From an uncultured Cohaesibacter sp. (GTDB lineage: Bacteria; Pseudomonadota; Alphaproteobacteria; Rhizobiales; Cohaesibacteraceae): a stretch of DNA of 64,000 bases. Of the stretch, positions 44,633-54,166 are shown one piece after another (position 1 is the first letter of the stretch; every line of letters starts with the position of its first letter). The DNA lies in NCBI RefSeq assembly GCF_963678225.1, contig NZ_OY782764.1, forward strand, positions 3,477,001 through 3,541,000, written 5' to 3'. Made by a program: the position numbers and the translations under genes. The notes beneath the pieces were generated by a model that searched no databases, was not told the DNA's origin, and was given only the letters and a program-made list of their open reading frames with translations.

Positions 44633-45682
44633 ATGCATGGTGAATATAAAGTACATGGCGGAAAACTGGTCGTTGCCGACGTCGAGGTCAAAGATGGTGC
44701 TTTGATCGACGTCCAGATTGCCGGCGACTTTTTTCTCGAACCTGCAGAAGCTCTGGATGATATTTGCACAGCCCTTGAAGGCGTGTCTGCGAGTGCGTCC
44801 GTTGAAGAAATGGCCAAGGCGATCAATGCCAAGCTCGATAGTGACGTTGCAATGATTGGATTTACGCCAGAATCTGTTGCTATCGCGGTGCGTAGGGCGC
44901 TTGGTGTCAGCAAGACCTGGCGCGATTACGAGTGGCAAATCATTGATAGTGGCGCGGTTCCACCCGCCATGCATCTGGCACTCGATGATGTGCTCGCGCA
45001 GGAAGTTGCTTCTGGCCGCCGCGCTCCAACGTTGCGCTTCTGGGAATGGGATCGGGCTGCGATCATCATCGGTAAATTTCAGTCCCTGAAAAATGAAGTA
45101 GATTTGGACGCCACCAAAGAGCATGACGTGGAAGTCATTCGCCGCGTGACCGGCGGTGGAGCCATGTTCGTGGAGAAAGGGACTGCCATCACCTATTCTC
45201 TATATGCGCCAACAGACCTCGTTGCCGATATGAGCTTTGCTGACTCCTATGCATTTCTTGATAACTGGGTGCTAAAGGCGCTCAATGAAATGGGGATCGA
45301 CGCCTTTTACAAGCCGCTTAACGACATCACCAGCTCCAAAGGCAAGATTGGCGGCGCGGCGCAAAAACGCTACCAACGCAATACGGTGTTGCACCATGTC
45401 ACCATGGCTTACGACATGGATGCTTCTAAAATGATGCAAGTGCTGCGCATCGGGCGTGAAAAACTCTCCGACAAAGGCACTGCGAGTGCAGCAAAGCGCG
45501 TTGATCCGGTCAAGAGTCAGACCGGCATGGAGAGACGGGCCGTGATTGACCACATGAAGCAAACCTTCATGTCTCTGAATGGTGGAGCTGAGGGCGGCAT
45601 TACCCCAGAAGAATATGCGGCTGCAGAAAAACTGGTGGCCGAGAAATTCAGCACAGAAGAATGGCTGAATCAAATTCCATGA
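44633..45682 (+). CDS. lplA: Lipoate-protein ligase with N-terminal accessory domain
   Basis: A 349-residue protein in which about residues 1-95 look like the small lipoate ligase accessory domain (MHGEYKVHGGKL, GDFFLEPAEAL), followed by a catalytic biotin/lipoate ligase domain. Catalytic landmarks are the RRVTGGGAMFVEKGTAITYSLY region and the Lys-containing GKIGGAAQKR. In E. coli LplA the accessory domain is C-terminal, so the order is reversed. The enzyme activates lipoate with ATP and attaches it to E2/GcvH proteins. It stands alone, with a convergent LysR gene 70 bp after it. Confidence 0.85.
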   Translation: MHGEYKVHGGKLVVADVEVKDGALIDVQIAGDFFLEPAEALDDICTALEGVSASASVEEMAKAINAKLDSDVAMIGFTPESVAIAVRRALGVSKTWRDYEWQIIDSGAVPPAMHLALDDVLAQEVASGRRAPTLRFWEWDRAAIIIGKFQSLKNEVDLDATKEHDVEVIRRVTGGGAMFVEKGTAITYSLYAPTDLVADMSFADSYAFLDNWVLKALNEMGIDAFYKPLNDITSSKGKIGGAAQKRYQRNTVLHHVTMAYDMDASKMMQVLRIGREKLSDKGTASAAKRVDPVKSQTGMERRAVIDHMKQTFMSLNGGAEGGITPEEYAAAEKLVAEKFSTEEWLNQIP

Positions 45683-45752
45683 TCTAAAACAGATTGGCCG
45701 CCCCTTCTTTCTTCCAAAAGGGGCGGTTGGTCCTTGCTCGCAGATAGCTTGA

Positions 45753-46676
45753 CTAATCCTGATAAAGAGGAGGCTCATCTGCAAGCTGCTGGCGAACGAG
45801 TTTGGCGAAGTCCTGGGCAACAGAGGATTTGGCTTTGTTTGCTGAAAAGCAAATGGAGAATGAAAAACAGATCTTGGGCCTTAGCGGACGTACGACGACG
45901 CCATTGCCTTGCCAGCGTTTAGCCGAAAATGGTTCCAATACACCAATCGCCAATCCTTCGGATACCAACGCATAGCCTGCCTCTGCGTGTTGTGTCGAAA
46001 TCCAGTTGTAGTTTTCAATACCTTTTTCCCGGAAATTCTTGAAAATCTTGTTCCAGTTGAGCGGTCCTTCAGCCGAAAGCCCGATCAGAGTTTCTCCGTC
46101 CAGATCACCGTGGCTTATAACGTCTTTTTTCGCCAAGCGGTGTTCTTTGGGCAATACACAAACAAACGCCGCATCATAGAGTGGCTCCTGTATAACGCCG
46201 GGCAATTCGGCGGCATGATTGGAAACACCGACGTCTCCTGCACTCGACTGGAGTTGTGTAAAAATTTCCATGGGCATGCGCACTTCAAGGCGCACCTTTG
46301 TGTCTGGGTATAATTGGTGAAAGTTTTTTAGAACTTTTGGCATGAGGGATGTCGCAAGAGCGGGTGTCGAGAAGACACTCAACAGGCCCATCTGCTCCTG
46401 ACGAATTCGATCTGCTACAGCCTCTAGTTGATCAATACCAGCAAAGGTGCGTTCAACCTCCTGATAGAAACGAAGCGCTTCTTCCGTCGGTTGCAGGCGA
46501 CTGCCTTTCCTTTCAAACAACCGAAATCCCAAATTAATTTCTAGATCTGCGATAAGACGACTAACGGAGGGTTGTGTAACTGCCATCATGTTTGCCGCGC
46601 CGGTGATGGTGCCAGTGTTCATCGTGGCTCTGAATGCTTCAATCTGTCGTAGTCGCATGGGCGGTCCATTTTTCAT
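45753..46676 (-). CDS. LysR family transcriptional regulator
   Basis: A 307-residue LysR activator. The N-terminal helix-turn-helix (about residues 7-65) includes RLRQIEAFRATMNTGTITGAA and TQPSVSRLIADLE, split here at the usual helix break. A substrate-binding domain fills the rest. Two ATGs are possible, 46676 and 46658 (MRLRQIE); neither has a strong ribosome site and the second matches the usual LysR N-terminus. It is divergent from the M20 deacylase and peptide importer, which it probably activates. Confidence 0.9.
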   Translation of the reverse strand: MKNGPPMRLRQIEAFRATMNTGTITGAANMMAVTQPSVSRLIADLEINLGFRLFERKGSRLQPTEEALRFYQEVERTFAGIDQLEAVADRIRQEQMGLLSVFSTPALATSLMPKVLKNFHQLYPDTKVRLEVRMPMEIFTQLQSSAGDVGVSNHAAELPGVIQEPLYDAAFVCVLPKEHRLAKKDVISHGDLDGETLIGLSAEGPLNWNKIFKNFREKGIENYNWISTQHAEAGYALVSEGLAIGVLEPFSAKRWQGNGVVVRPLRPKICFSFSICFSANKAKSSVAQDFAKLVRQQLADEPPLYQD

Positions 46677-46760
46677 AAAGAGCGAATGTAATTATTGACA
46701 GGGTATAGTATCTACGCATAGAAGACAAAAAAAATTCGATTTGACATTATGCTGCTGCTA

Positions 46761-46778
46761 ATTATCCATATGTATAAT
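46761..46778. promoter_or_regulatory. Putative LysR binding palindrome
   Basis: ATTATcCATATGtATAAT is an 18-bp imperfect palindrome in the divergent gap. It contains TATAAT (46773-46778), a good -10 for the M20 gene, with no good -35 at the correct spacing. That fits a LysR-activated promoter. Confidence 0.4.
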
Positions 46779-46813
46779 AATAACAATATTCCGAGCGCCA
46801 CAGGACAACTGAA

Positions 46814-47971
46814 GTGACACAAAAAAAAGCAATCGAGTTCATTTCCAAATTGGTTTCTTTTGATACCAACTCCGCAAAGTCAAATCTCGACCTGATCAAT
46901 TATGTCAAAGATTATTTGGCCGGCTTCGATATCGAAAGCACCCTTGTTTATAATGATGACAAGACCAAGGCCAATCTCTTTGCCGTGATCGGACCGAAAG
47001 TTGAAGGCGGCATTATTCTGAGTGGCCATACAGATTGCGTACCTGTTGAGGGGCAGCCATGGGATACTGATCCTTTCACTGTCGTTGAAAAAGACGGTTA
47101 CCTTTACGGTCGTGGCGTGGCTGACATGAAAAGCTTTTCCGCCATCAATCTCTCGCTTGTTCCGGAAATGGTCAAGGCTGACCTCAAGAAGCCAATCATT
47201 CTTGCGCTTTCCTATGATGAAGAAGTTGGCTGCGTCGGAGCGCCATTCATGATCGAGGAAATCGTCAAACAGGTGCCAAAACCAGCCGCTGCGATTGTCG
47301 GTGAACCAACACTCATGAAGATGGTCAACGCTCACAAGGGTATCAATGTTTTCAAGACGACAGTCACCGGACAGGAAGCCCATTCATCCAAGATCCATTT
47401 GGGCGTGAGCGCTGTCATGACAGCCGCGAAACTGGTCTGTTTCCTCGAAGGCCAGCTCAATCACTACAAGGAAAACAGCTTCCCTGATAGTGGCTTCGAG
47501 CCTCCATACACGACGGTGCATGTTGGCATGATCGAGGGCGGCACTGCGCCAAACATCGTTTCCCGTGATTGCTCCTTCTTCTGGGATGTGCGCGATATGC
47601 CTTGGGACAAGATCAGCGACATCAAGGATCGTTTCGATGCCTACTGTGCTGAACTGCTCGAAGAAATGCGCAAAGTCTCTCCGGGCTGTGACATCGTCAC
47701 CGAAGTGATTGCCGCAGCGCCCCCATTGGCACCCGAAGAGGAGGGCACCGCAGAAGCGATCTGCCGTCACCTAACCGGCCAGAACACCGGCAGCGTTGTG
47801 CCCTATGGTACCGAGGGTGGGCAATTCCAGGAAGCGGGCGTTTCAACCATCGTTTGCGGACCGGGTTCTATTGATCAAGCCCACAAAGCCAATGAATTTA
47901 TCAAAGTTTCTGAAGTCGACAAAGCGGTAGACTTTATTACCAAATTGATCGCGCTTCAGACAAAAAGCTGA
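46814..47971 (+). CDS. argE: M20 family deacylase, ArgE-like (acetylornithine deacetylase type)
   Basis: A 385-residue zinc-dependent deacylase. Metal-site motifs are SGHTDCVPVEG (His, Asp), GRGVADMKSF (Asp), SYDEEVGCVG (general-base and metal Glu), GEPTLMKM and the C-terminal HKANEF. It resembles N-acetylornithine deacetylase, hydrolysing an N-acyl amino acid to acetate and amino acid. The start is GTG. The gene is followed by a peptide-type ABC transporter and controlled with it by LysR, so a catabolic role on imported N-acyl amino acids or small peptides is more likely than arginine synthesis. Confidence 0.88.
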   Translation: MTQKKAIEFISKLVSFDTNSAKSNLDLINYVKDYLAGFDIESTLVYNDDKTKANLFAVIGPKVEGGIILSGHTDCVPVEGQPWDTDPFTVVEKDGYLYGRGVADMKSFSAINLSLVPEMVKADLKKPIILALSYDEEVGCVGAPFMIEEIVKQVPKPAAAIVGEPTLMKMVNAHKGINVFKTTVTGQEAHSSKIHLGVSAVMTAAKLVCFLEGQLNHYKENSFPDSGFEPPYTTVHVGMIEGGTAPNIVSRDCSFFWDVRDMPWDKISDIKDRFDAYCAELLEEMRKVSPGCDIVTEVIAAAPPLAPEEEGTAEAICRHLTGQNTGSVVPYGTEGGQFQEAGVSTIVCGPGSIDQAHKANEFIKVSEVDKAVDFITKLIALQTKS

Positions 47972-48089
47972 ATCACATGAAGGTCGCTTGTACAAAAGTG
48001 GTATTTGGCCTTGTACTAAATGTGATCGCGTAACAAACTGCAACCCACCGAGCAAAAATCGTTATCTTTTATCAAAAAGGGAACAGCAA

Positions 48090-49688
48090 ATGACATTAAT
48101 GAGAAAATCACTGTTGGTAGCGGCTGCTATCGGCGCCCTTGCAATCGCCGCTCCTTCGCAAGCACAGACTTTCAAATATGCCTTTCAGGGCGACATGGGC
48201 TCTTTGGATCCATATAGCCTCAACGAGACTTTTACGCTCGGCTTCCAGGGCAACTTCTACGAAGCACTGACCGCCTATGATGAAAATCTGAAGCTCATCC
48301 CTGCTTTGGCTACATCTTGGGAAAACCCGGAACCAAACAAATGGATTTTCCATCTGCGTGAAGGCGTGAAGTTCCATAACGGAAACGACTTCACCGCTGA
48401 TGACGTTATCTTCTCTTGGAAGCGTGCCCAGACCGACGGCTCCGACCTTCGTGGCCGTGCTGGTCAGATCGCTAGCATGACCAAAGTGGATGACTACACC
48501 ATCGAGGCAACCACTGGTCAGCCAAATGCTGTTCTGATGCAGGATCTCACCTTCCTCTACATCATGGATAAAGAGTGGAGTGAAGAACACGACACGCTCG
48601 AAGCCACCAGCCCAAGTGATACAAACACGAACAACTACGCCAACCTTAATGAAAACGGCACCGGCCCATTCATGGTTGTTGAGCGTCAGCCAGACGTAAA
48701 AACCAAACTGGTTCGTTTTGATGGCTACTGGAAAGACATCAAATCCAACGTCAAGGAAGTTGAGTTTACTCCGATTACGCAGGCTTCTACCCGCGTGGCT
48801 GCTCTGATTTCCGGCGAAATGGATCTGGTTTATCCGGTTGCTGTTCAGGACTGGAAACGTCTTGAAGAAGCTGAAGGTGTTGCTCCGCTGACCGGTCCTG
48901 AAGCCCGCACGATCTTCCTTGGTATGGATCAGGAGCGCGACGAGTTGCTCTATTCCAACATCAAGGGCAAGAACCCGTTCAAGGATCAGAAAGTGCGTGC
49001 AGCCTTTGCACATGCAATCAACCTTGATGCGATCAAGAAGAAGATCATGCGCGGTTCTTCCACACCGGCAGGTATTCTGATTGCTCCGCAGATCAACGGC
49101 TTCAACGCTGAAATCGCAAAGCCATATAGCTATGATCCGAAACTCTCCAAGAAACTGCTTGAAGAAGCCGGATATCCTGATGGCTTTGAAGTTGGTATGG
49201 ATTGCCCGAACGACCGTTATGTCAACGACGAGAAGGTCTGTCAGGCTGTCGCTTCCATGCTGGCAAAAGTTGGCGTGAAAGTTGACCTGAACGCTCAGCC
49301 AAAATCCAAATATTTCGCCAAGATCCTCGCAACTGGTGGCTTTGACACCAGCTTCTACCTGCTTGGTTGGACCCCAGGTTCCATCGATGCGCACAACGCT
49401 ATCCTGAACCTGATGCATTCTGTCGACAAAGACGCTCAGAAAGGCATGTTCAACCTGGGTCACTATTCCAATGCTCGCGTCGATGAACTGACTGACGAGA
49501 TCGGCAAAGAAACCGATCCTGCAAAGCGTCAGGCAATGCTCGACGAAGCATTCCAGATCGTCAAAGACGAAGTCGGCTATCTGCCACTGCACCAGCAGCC
49601 TCTCTCTTGGGGTATTCGCGAAGGTGTTACCGTGCCACAACGCGCCGACAACGTTCTCGACTTCCGCAACGTTGTTCTTCCTGAATAA
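48090..49688 (+). CDS. Peptide/oligopeptide ABC transporter substrate-binding protein (DppA family 5)
   Basis: A 532-residue periplasmic receptor of the family 5 (DppA/OppA) type. The signal peptide ends around residue 25 (APSQAQ). FAFQGDMGSLDP-like and EGVKFHNGNDFTADDVIFSW motifs and KVRAAFAHAINLDAIKK are family landmarks. The frame is open to 47988, but the ATG at 48090 with AAGGGAA upstream is correct. It is followed by a terminator-like stem-loop, then the permeases and fused ATPase. Confidence 0.93.
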   Translation: MTLMRKSLLVAAAIGALAIAAPSQAQTFKYAFQGDMGSLDPYSLNETFTLGFQGNFYEALTAYDENLKLIPALATSWENPEPNKWIFHLREGVKFHNGNDFTADDVIFSWKRAQTDGSDLRGRAGQIASMTKVDDYTIEATTGQPNAVLMQDLTFLYIMDKEWSEEHDTLEATSPSDTNTNNYANLNENGTGPFMVVERQPDVKTKLVRFDGYWKDIKSNVKEVEFTPITQASTRVAALISGEMDLVYPVAVQDWKRLEEAEGVAPLTGPEARTIFLGMDQERDELLYSNIKGKNPFKDQKVRAAFAHAINLDAIKKKIMRGSSTPAGILIAPQINGFNAEIAKPYSYDPKLSKKLLEEAGYPDGFEVGMDCPNDRYVNDEKVCQAVASMLAKVGVKVDLNAQPKSKYFAKILATGGFDTSFYLLGWTPGSIDAHNAILNLMHSVDKDAQKGMFNLGHYSNARVDELTDEIGKETDPAKRQAMLDEAFQIVKDEVGYLPLHQQPLSWGIREGVTVPQRADNVLDFRNVVLPE

Positions 49689-49705
49689 CAATAACAACAA
49701 CATCG

Positions 49706-49734
49706 CCCGGGCATCGCAGAATGCCCGGGTTTTT
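49706..49734 (+). terminator. Attenuator-like terminator between receptor and permease genes
   Basis: CCCGGGCAT (49706-49714) and ATGCCCGGG (49721-49729) form a perfect 9-bp G/C-rich stem with a 6-nt loop, followed by five Ts. It looks like a real rho-independent terminator but lies inside the operon, 18 bp after the receptor stop, so it would act as a partial terminator. Confidence 0.75.
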
Positions 49735-49784
49735 GCTTGAAGATGATCTTCAGGCAAACAACTCGATCTCAGGGAGCAAATTCC

Positions 49785-50768
49785 GTGATTTCATTCATCG
49801 TGAAACGGCTGCTGCAAAGTGTGTTGGTTATGCTGACCGTAGCATTCGTCGCCTTTGCGCTCTTCAACTATGTCGGCGACCCGATCAGCAATATGGTTGG
49901 TCAGGACACGACTTTTGCAGAGCGTGAGCAATTGCGAGAACAGCTTGGTCTAAATGATCCATTCATCGTGCAATTCGGGCGCTTTGTCGGCAAGGCGGTG
50001 CAGGGCGACTTCGGTCTTTCCTATCACCATAAACAGCCTGTCAGCGATCTGATTGCCGAGCGTATGCCTGCAACATTAGAGCTGTCCTTCATTTCGGCCT
50101 TGATGTCCCTATTATTGGGCATCCCGTTAGGGGTCTATACAGCTTTGCATCGAGACAGCATCATTTCAAAACTGATCATGACAGGATCTTTGATTGGTGT
50201 GTCTCTACCGACGTTCCTTATCGGTATTTTGATGATCCTGCTGTTTGGTGTCGTTTGGCGCGTCTTGCCAACTTTCGGGCGCGGAGATGTCGTCCATCTT
50301 GGATGGTGGTCCACCGGCTTGCTCACCGAGTCCGGCCTCAAATCCATCATCATGCCAGCCTTTACTCTGGCCCTGTTCCAGATGACGTTGATCATGCGCC
50401 TTGTTCGGGCTGAAATGCTGGAAATCCTGCGCACAGACTTCATCAAGTTTGCCAGAGCGCGTGGACTGCCCAAACGGTCTGTCAATTATCGCCACGCCCT
50501 GAAAAACACGCTCGTTCCGGTGATTACGATTACCGGTCTGCAAATCGGGTCCATTATCGCATTTGCGATTATCACCGAAAGCGTTTTCCAGTGGCCGGGT
50601 ATGGGGCTCCTGTTCATTCAGGCCATCAGTGACGTCGATATTCCGATCATGGCGGCTTATCTGGTGATGATTGCCCTGTTCTTTGTGGTCATCAACCTGA
50701 TTGTTGACGTTTTGTATTTCCTCGTTGATCCGCGCTTGCGCGTAGACCGCGTATCAAGCGGTCGATGA
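49785..50768 (+). CDS. Peptide ABC transporter permease (DppB type)
   Basis: A 327-residue permease with about six membrane segments, starting at GTG 49785 (MISFIVKRLLQS) after AGGGAG. The family features AFVAFALFNYVGDP and LRTDFIKFARARGLPKRSV near the EAA loop, and the C-terminal LVDPRLR, are clear. The TTG at 49737 has no ribosome site. It forms the pore with the DppC-type gene 34 bp downstream. Confidence 0.93.
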   Translation: MISFIVKRLLQSVLVMLTVAFVAFALFNYVGDPISNMVGQDTTFAEREQLREQLGLNDPFIVQFGRFVGKAVQGDFGLSYHHKQPVSDLIAERMPATLELSFISALMSLLLGIPLGVYTALHRDSIISKLIMTGSLIGVSLPTFLIGILMILLFGVVWRVLPTFGRGDVVHLGWWSTGLLTESGLKSIIMPAFTLALFQMTLIMRLVRAEMLEILRTDFIKFARARGLPKRSVNYRHALKNTLVPVITITGLQIGSIIAFAIITESVFQWPGMGLLFIQAISDVDIPIMAAYLVMIALFFVVINLIVDVLYFLVDPRLRVDRVSSGR

Positions 50769-50802
50769 GAGGTGTCCCAATGGTAAATCAGGAATTCTTC
50801 CA

Positions 50803-51720
50803 ATGAAACAAGCCCTGAAACGGTTTTTTGACGGCGACCTTTGGTACAGCTTCTCCCATTCGCCTATCGTTATCCTGTCTGCGGTGGTGACACTTCTCAT
50901 CATTCTGGCAGCCATCTTTGCCCCCTGGATTGCTCCGCACAATCCATTCGATCTCGCTGCGATCGACATCATGGATTCCAACCTGCCACCGGCATGGAAC
51001 GAGTTCGATGGCGACATCCGCTTCTTGCTCGGAACGGATGACCAGGGACGCGATATTCTCTCGACCATTCTATATGGTGCCCGTATTTCGCTTTTGGTCG
51101 GCTTCGCGTCGGTTGCCTTCTCTGTTGTACTCGGTGTCGGCCTTGGCCTCATCAGTGGTTATGTCGGCGGCCGCACAGACACTTTCATCATGCGTATTGC
51201 TGACGTTCAGCTGTCTTTTCCGGCAATTTTGATCGCGCTACTGATTGACGGTGTCGCCCGCGGTATCTTCCCACGCGAGCTGCATGATGAGCTGGCGGTC
51301 TATGTCTTGATCTTCGCCATCGGTATCTCAGGTTGGGTGCAATATGCCCGTACGGTTCGTGGAGCGACCATGGTGGAGAAGGGCAAGGAATACGTTCAGG
51401 CGGCTCGCGTCATCGGCATTCGCCCGGGCACGATCCTGTTCCGCCATATTCTGCCAAACGTTACCGGTCCGGTTCTGGTTATCGGTACGATCCATCTCGC
51501 CCTTGCCATCATTACAGAAGCGACGTTGAGCTTTCTGGGTGTTGGCGTTCCGCCAACCACACCATCGCTGGGCACCTTGATCCGTATTGGTAACGATTAT
51601 CTCTTCTCTGGAGAATGGTGGATCACGATCTTCCCCGGTGTTGCTCTCATCCTGCTCGTCCTTGCCGTCAACCTTCTTGGTGATTGGCTGCGTGATGCGC
51701 TCAATCCAAAACTGCGATAA
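50803..51720 (+). CDS. Peptide ABC transporter permease (DppC type)
   Basis: A 305-residue permease with about six membrane segments. LLGTDDQGRDILSTILYGARISL and YVQAARVIGIRPGTILFRHILPN are the DppC/OppC landmarks. Next comes the fused ATPase gene 17 bp downstream. Confidence 0.95.
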   Translation: MKQALKRFFDGDLWYSFSHSPIVILSAVVTLLIILAAIFAPWIAPHNPFDLAAIDIMDSNLPPAWNEFDGDIRFLLGTDDQGRDILSTILYGARISLLVGFASVAFSVVLGVGLGLISGYVGGRTDTFIMRIADVQLSFPAILIALLIDGVARGIFPRELHDELAVYVLIFAIGISGWVQYARTVRGATMVEKGKEYVQAARVIGIRPGTILFRHILPNVTGPVLVIGTIHLALAIITEATLSFLGVGVPPTTPSLGTLIRIGNDYLFSGEWWITIFPGVALILLVLAVNLLGDWLRDALNPKLR

Positions 51721-51737
51721 GGCGAGGTGGATCAATT

Positions 51738-53447
51738 ATGACTCTTTTGGAAGTAAAAGATCTCCGTATCGAATTCCCCAGCCGTCGTGGCACAATGGTT
51801 GCCGTGGACAAGGTGAATTTGCATGTCAATCCCGGTGAAGTGCTGGGTGTGGTCGGGGAATCCGGTGCTGGCAAGTCGACAATCGGCAATGCTGTGATCG
51901 GTCTGCTGGAGCCTCCCGGGCGTATGGCTGCCGGTGAAGTTTATCTTCAGGGCGAGCGCATCGACAATCTTAGCGATAACGCCAAGCGCAAGCTGCGTGG
52001 CAAGCGCATTGGTATGATTTTTCAGGATCCGCTAACGTCCCTCGATCCCCTTCAGACCATCGAGAAGCAACTGGTGGAAACCATCTTGCTGCATCTCGAT
52101 CTGAATGAGAATGAAGCCCAAAAACGTGCCGTTGATCTTCTTCGTCAGGTCGGCATTCCCGATCCGGAACATCGGGTCAAGCAATATCCGCATCAATTCT
52201 CTGGCGGTATGCGTCAGCGCGTGGTGATTGCTCTGGCCCTTTGTGCTGAGCCCGAAGTGATCATTGCCGACGAACCGACAACCGCACTGGACGTCTCTAT
52301 CCAGGCTCAGATCCTTGAACTGATCAAGAAGCTCTGCATCGAGAAGAATGTCGGTATGATGATCATTACCCATGACATGGGTGTCATTGCTGATGTGACC
52401 GACCGCGTTGCTGTCATGTATCGTGGCAATCTGGTGGAAGAGGGCCCAACGTCCAAGATTCTTGGTGATCCGGACCATCCTTACACACAGAGCCTGATCA
52501 GTGCTGTGCCGCGCCCGGACAAGCGTCTGGATCGGTTCCCGCTGGTCGAATATATCGAGTCTGCCGGTGAAGCGAAAAAGAGCCTTGATGTTGCCAACCA
52601 TTGGCTGGGTCAGGCGCGTGACTTTGGTGACCATTATACTGGTCCGCTTATTCACGTCGAGAATCTCTTTATGCGGTTCTTGACCAAGAACTCCATGTTC
52701 AAGAGCAAGCGGGAATATTTCGACGCGGTGAAAGACGCCAACTTCGAAATCAACTCGGGCGAGATCTTTGGTCTTGTTGGAGAGAGTGGCAGTGGTAAAT
52801 CTACCATCGCTCGCATGATTTCCGGCCTTTATACACCAGCGGAAGGCAGCATCTATTTTGCCGGCACGGATCTGACCCAGATTACGACCGAGAAAAAGCG
52901 TGACTATTTCCGCCGCCAGATGCAAATGATCTTCCAGGATCCATTCTCTTCGCTTAACCCGCGTAAGAAGGTGCTGGATATCGTTGCTGAGCCGATCCGT
53001 TTCCATGGTTTGGCTGGCTCACGGGCTGAAACGGAGACCATCGTACGCGATTTGCTCGATCATGTTGGCCTGGGTGACAAAGCGGCGCTCAAATATCCGC
53101 ATGAATTCTCGGGTGGGCAGCGTCAGCGTATTTCCATTGCACGCGCATTGGCAACACGGCCTCGCTTCCTCATCTGTGACGAGCCGACATCTGCTTTGGA
53201 CGTGTCCATTCAGGCCCAAATCCTCAACTTGCTGAAGGATTTGCAAGCTGAATTGGGTCTGACCATGCTCTTTATCAGTCATGACCTACCGGTCATTCGC
53301 CAGATGTGCGACAAGGTCGGCGTTATGCGTCACGGCCAGTTGCTGGAAGTGGCGGACACCGAACAGTTGTTTGAAAATCCGCAGCATGAATATTCTCAGC
53401 ATCTGCTTGAACTGATGCCCAAGCTGAGCAATGTGAAAGCGGCTTGA
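51738..53447 (+). CDS. Peptide ABC transporter fused ATPase (DppD-DppF)
   Basis: A 569-residue protein with two complete ATPase halves. The first has GESGAGKST, FSGGMRQR, IIADEPTTALD and THDMG; the second has GESGSGKST, FSGGQRQR, LICDEPTSALD and SHDLP. Each half ends with the C-terminal oligopeptide-transporter extension (HPYTQSLI, EYSQHLLEL). Separate DppD and DppF are usual; fused forms such as GsiA also occur. It energises the upstream importer. A strong terminator follows at 53476. Confidence 0.94.
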   Translation: MTLLEVKDLRIEFPSRRGTMVAVDKVNLHVNPGEVLGVVGESGAGKSTIGNAVIGLLEPPGRMAAGEVYLQGERIDNLSDNAKRKLRGKRIGMIFQDPLTSLDPLQTIEKQLVETILLHLDLNENEAQKRAVDLLRQVGIPDPEHRVKQYPHQFSGGMRQRVVIALALCAEPEVIIADEPTTALDVSIQAQILELIKKLCIEKNVGMMIITHDMGVIADVTDRVAVMYRGNLVEEGPTSKILGDPDHPYTQSLISAVPRPDKRLDRFPLVEYIESAGEAKKSLDVANHWLGQARDFGDHYTGPLIHVENLFMRFLTKNSMFKSKREYFDAVKDANFEINSGEIFGLVGESGSGKSTIARMISGLYTPAEGSIYFAGTDLTQITTEKKRDYFRRQMQMIFQDPFSSLNPRKKVLDIVAEPIRFHGLAGSRAETETIVRDLLDHVGLGDKAALKYPHEFSGGQRQRISIARALATRPRFLICDEPTSALDVSIQAQILNLLKDLQAELGLTMLFISHDLPVIRQMCDKVGVMRHGQLLEVADTEQLFENPQHEYSQHLLELMPKLSNVKAA

Positions 53448-53475
53448 TCAGACATCGGAGATTGAATGCAGTTTA

Positions 53476-53503
53476 AAAGGCGCAGCTTCGGCTGCGCTTT
53501 TTT
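53476..53503 (+). terminator. Rho-independent terminator of the peptide operon
   Basis: GCGCAGC (53480-53486), a TTCG tetraloop and GCTGCGC (53491-53497) form a 7-bp stem, extended by flanking A/T pairs, followed by six Ts. It lies about 30 bp after the ATPase stop. Confidence 0.92.
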
Positions 53504-54166
53504 ATTGGCAGAAGAAGGTGGCGCCACTGTGCGAATTAAAATTCTCGCAGTTTTTTCGATCTTCGGAGAAATCCCAAACATGATTTTGCGTAAAGAGCAG
53601 GAAGTTTCATAGGCCTTTCGGCACCGTTATGACCGGCGATATGATGCCGTTCTTTAAGCTAAGAAAGCATGCTTTCGAGGCCGAAAAGATTTCTGTAATT
53701 GGGGGGTGGCGAATCACCCTTGTTAGGGTGTTATAACTTTACATTGAAAGTTGACGTTGAAACTCGGATGGAGATTTGAAGGCTCTTTCAAAGGTTCTAT
53801 ACGCGCTAGAATGGCAAGGAGATTTTTCCTAACTGGGGAAAACTGCCAATATATCTGCTCACTTGATACGCAATAAGCGAAGGCATTTGCTTAAAAGTTG
53901 CCATTTTTGCCTCGTTTCAACCACAGTGCTTGTCTTTTATGCAGAAGCATTTGACGATAGTTTTTAGTAGTTCAAATTTTGACGGTACCTGCCGTGGAAA
54001 AACAAGGCATCTGTATACTTTTGTGACATATCAGGCGCGTAAGAAGGCAATAGTTTGCGATTTTTAAAGCATGAATGCGCAATAAGGTATCATGATTGCA
54101 TACTGACATCTGGAGGACAGCCTCCGGTATCGCCAATGGCTATATAACAACTGGACGTTCGGGCTC
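53504..54166. other. Intergenic region upstream of glgP
   Basis: About 660 bp without a credible gene. It contains a weak second stem with six Ts (53530-53556) and CACCCT-TGTT-AGGGTG (53715-53730), a tight hairpin of unknown role. It must hold the promoter of the glycogen operon. Confidence 0.5.

Noticed and set aside
48108-49757. 549-codon minus-strand frame antisense to the peptide-binding protein gene
   Set aside because: It is a long shadow frame caused by codon bias of the real gene on the plus strand, which has a signal peptide and family motifs.
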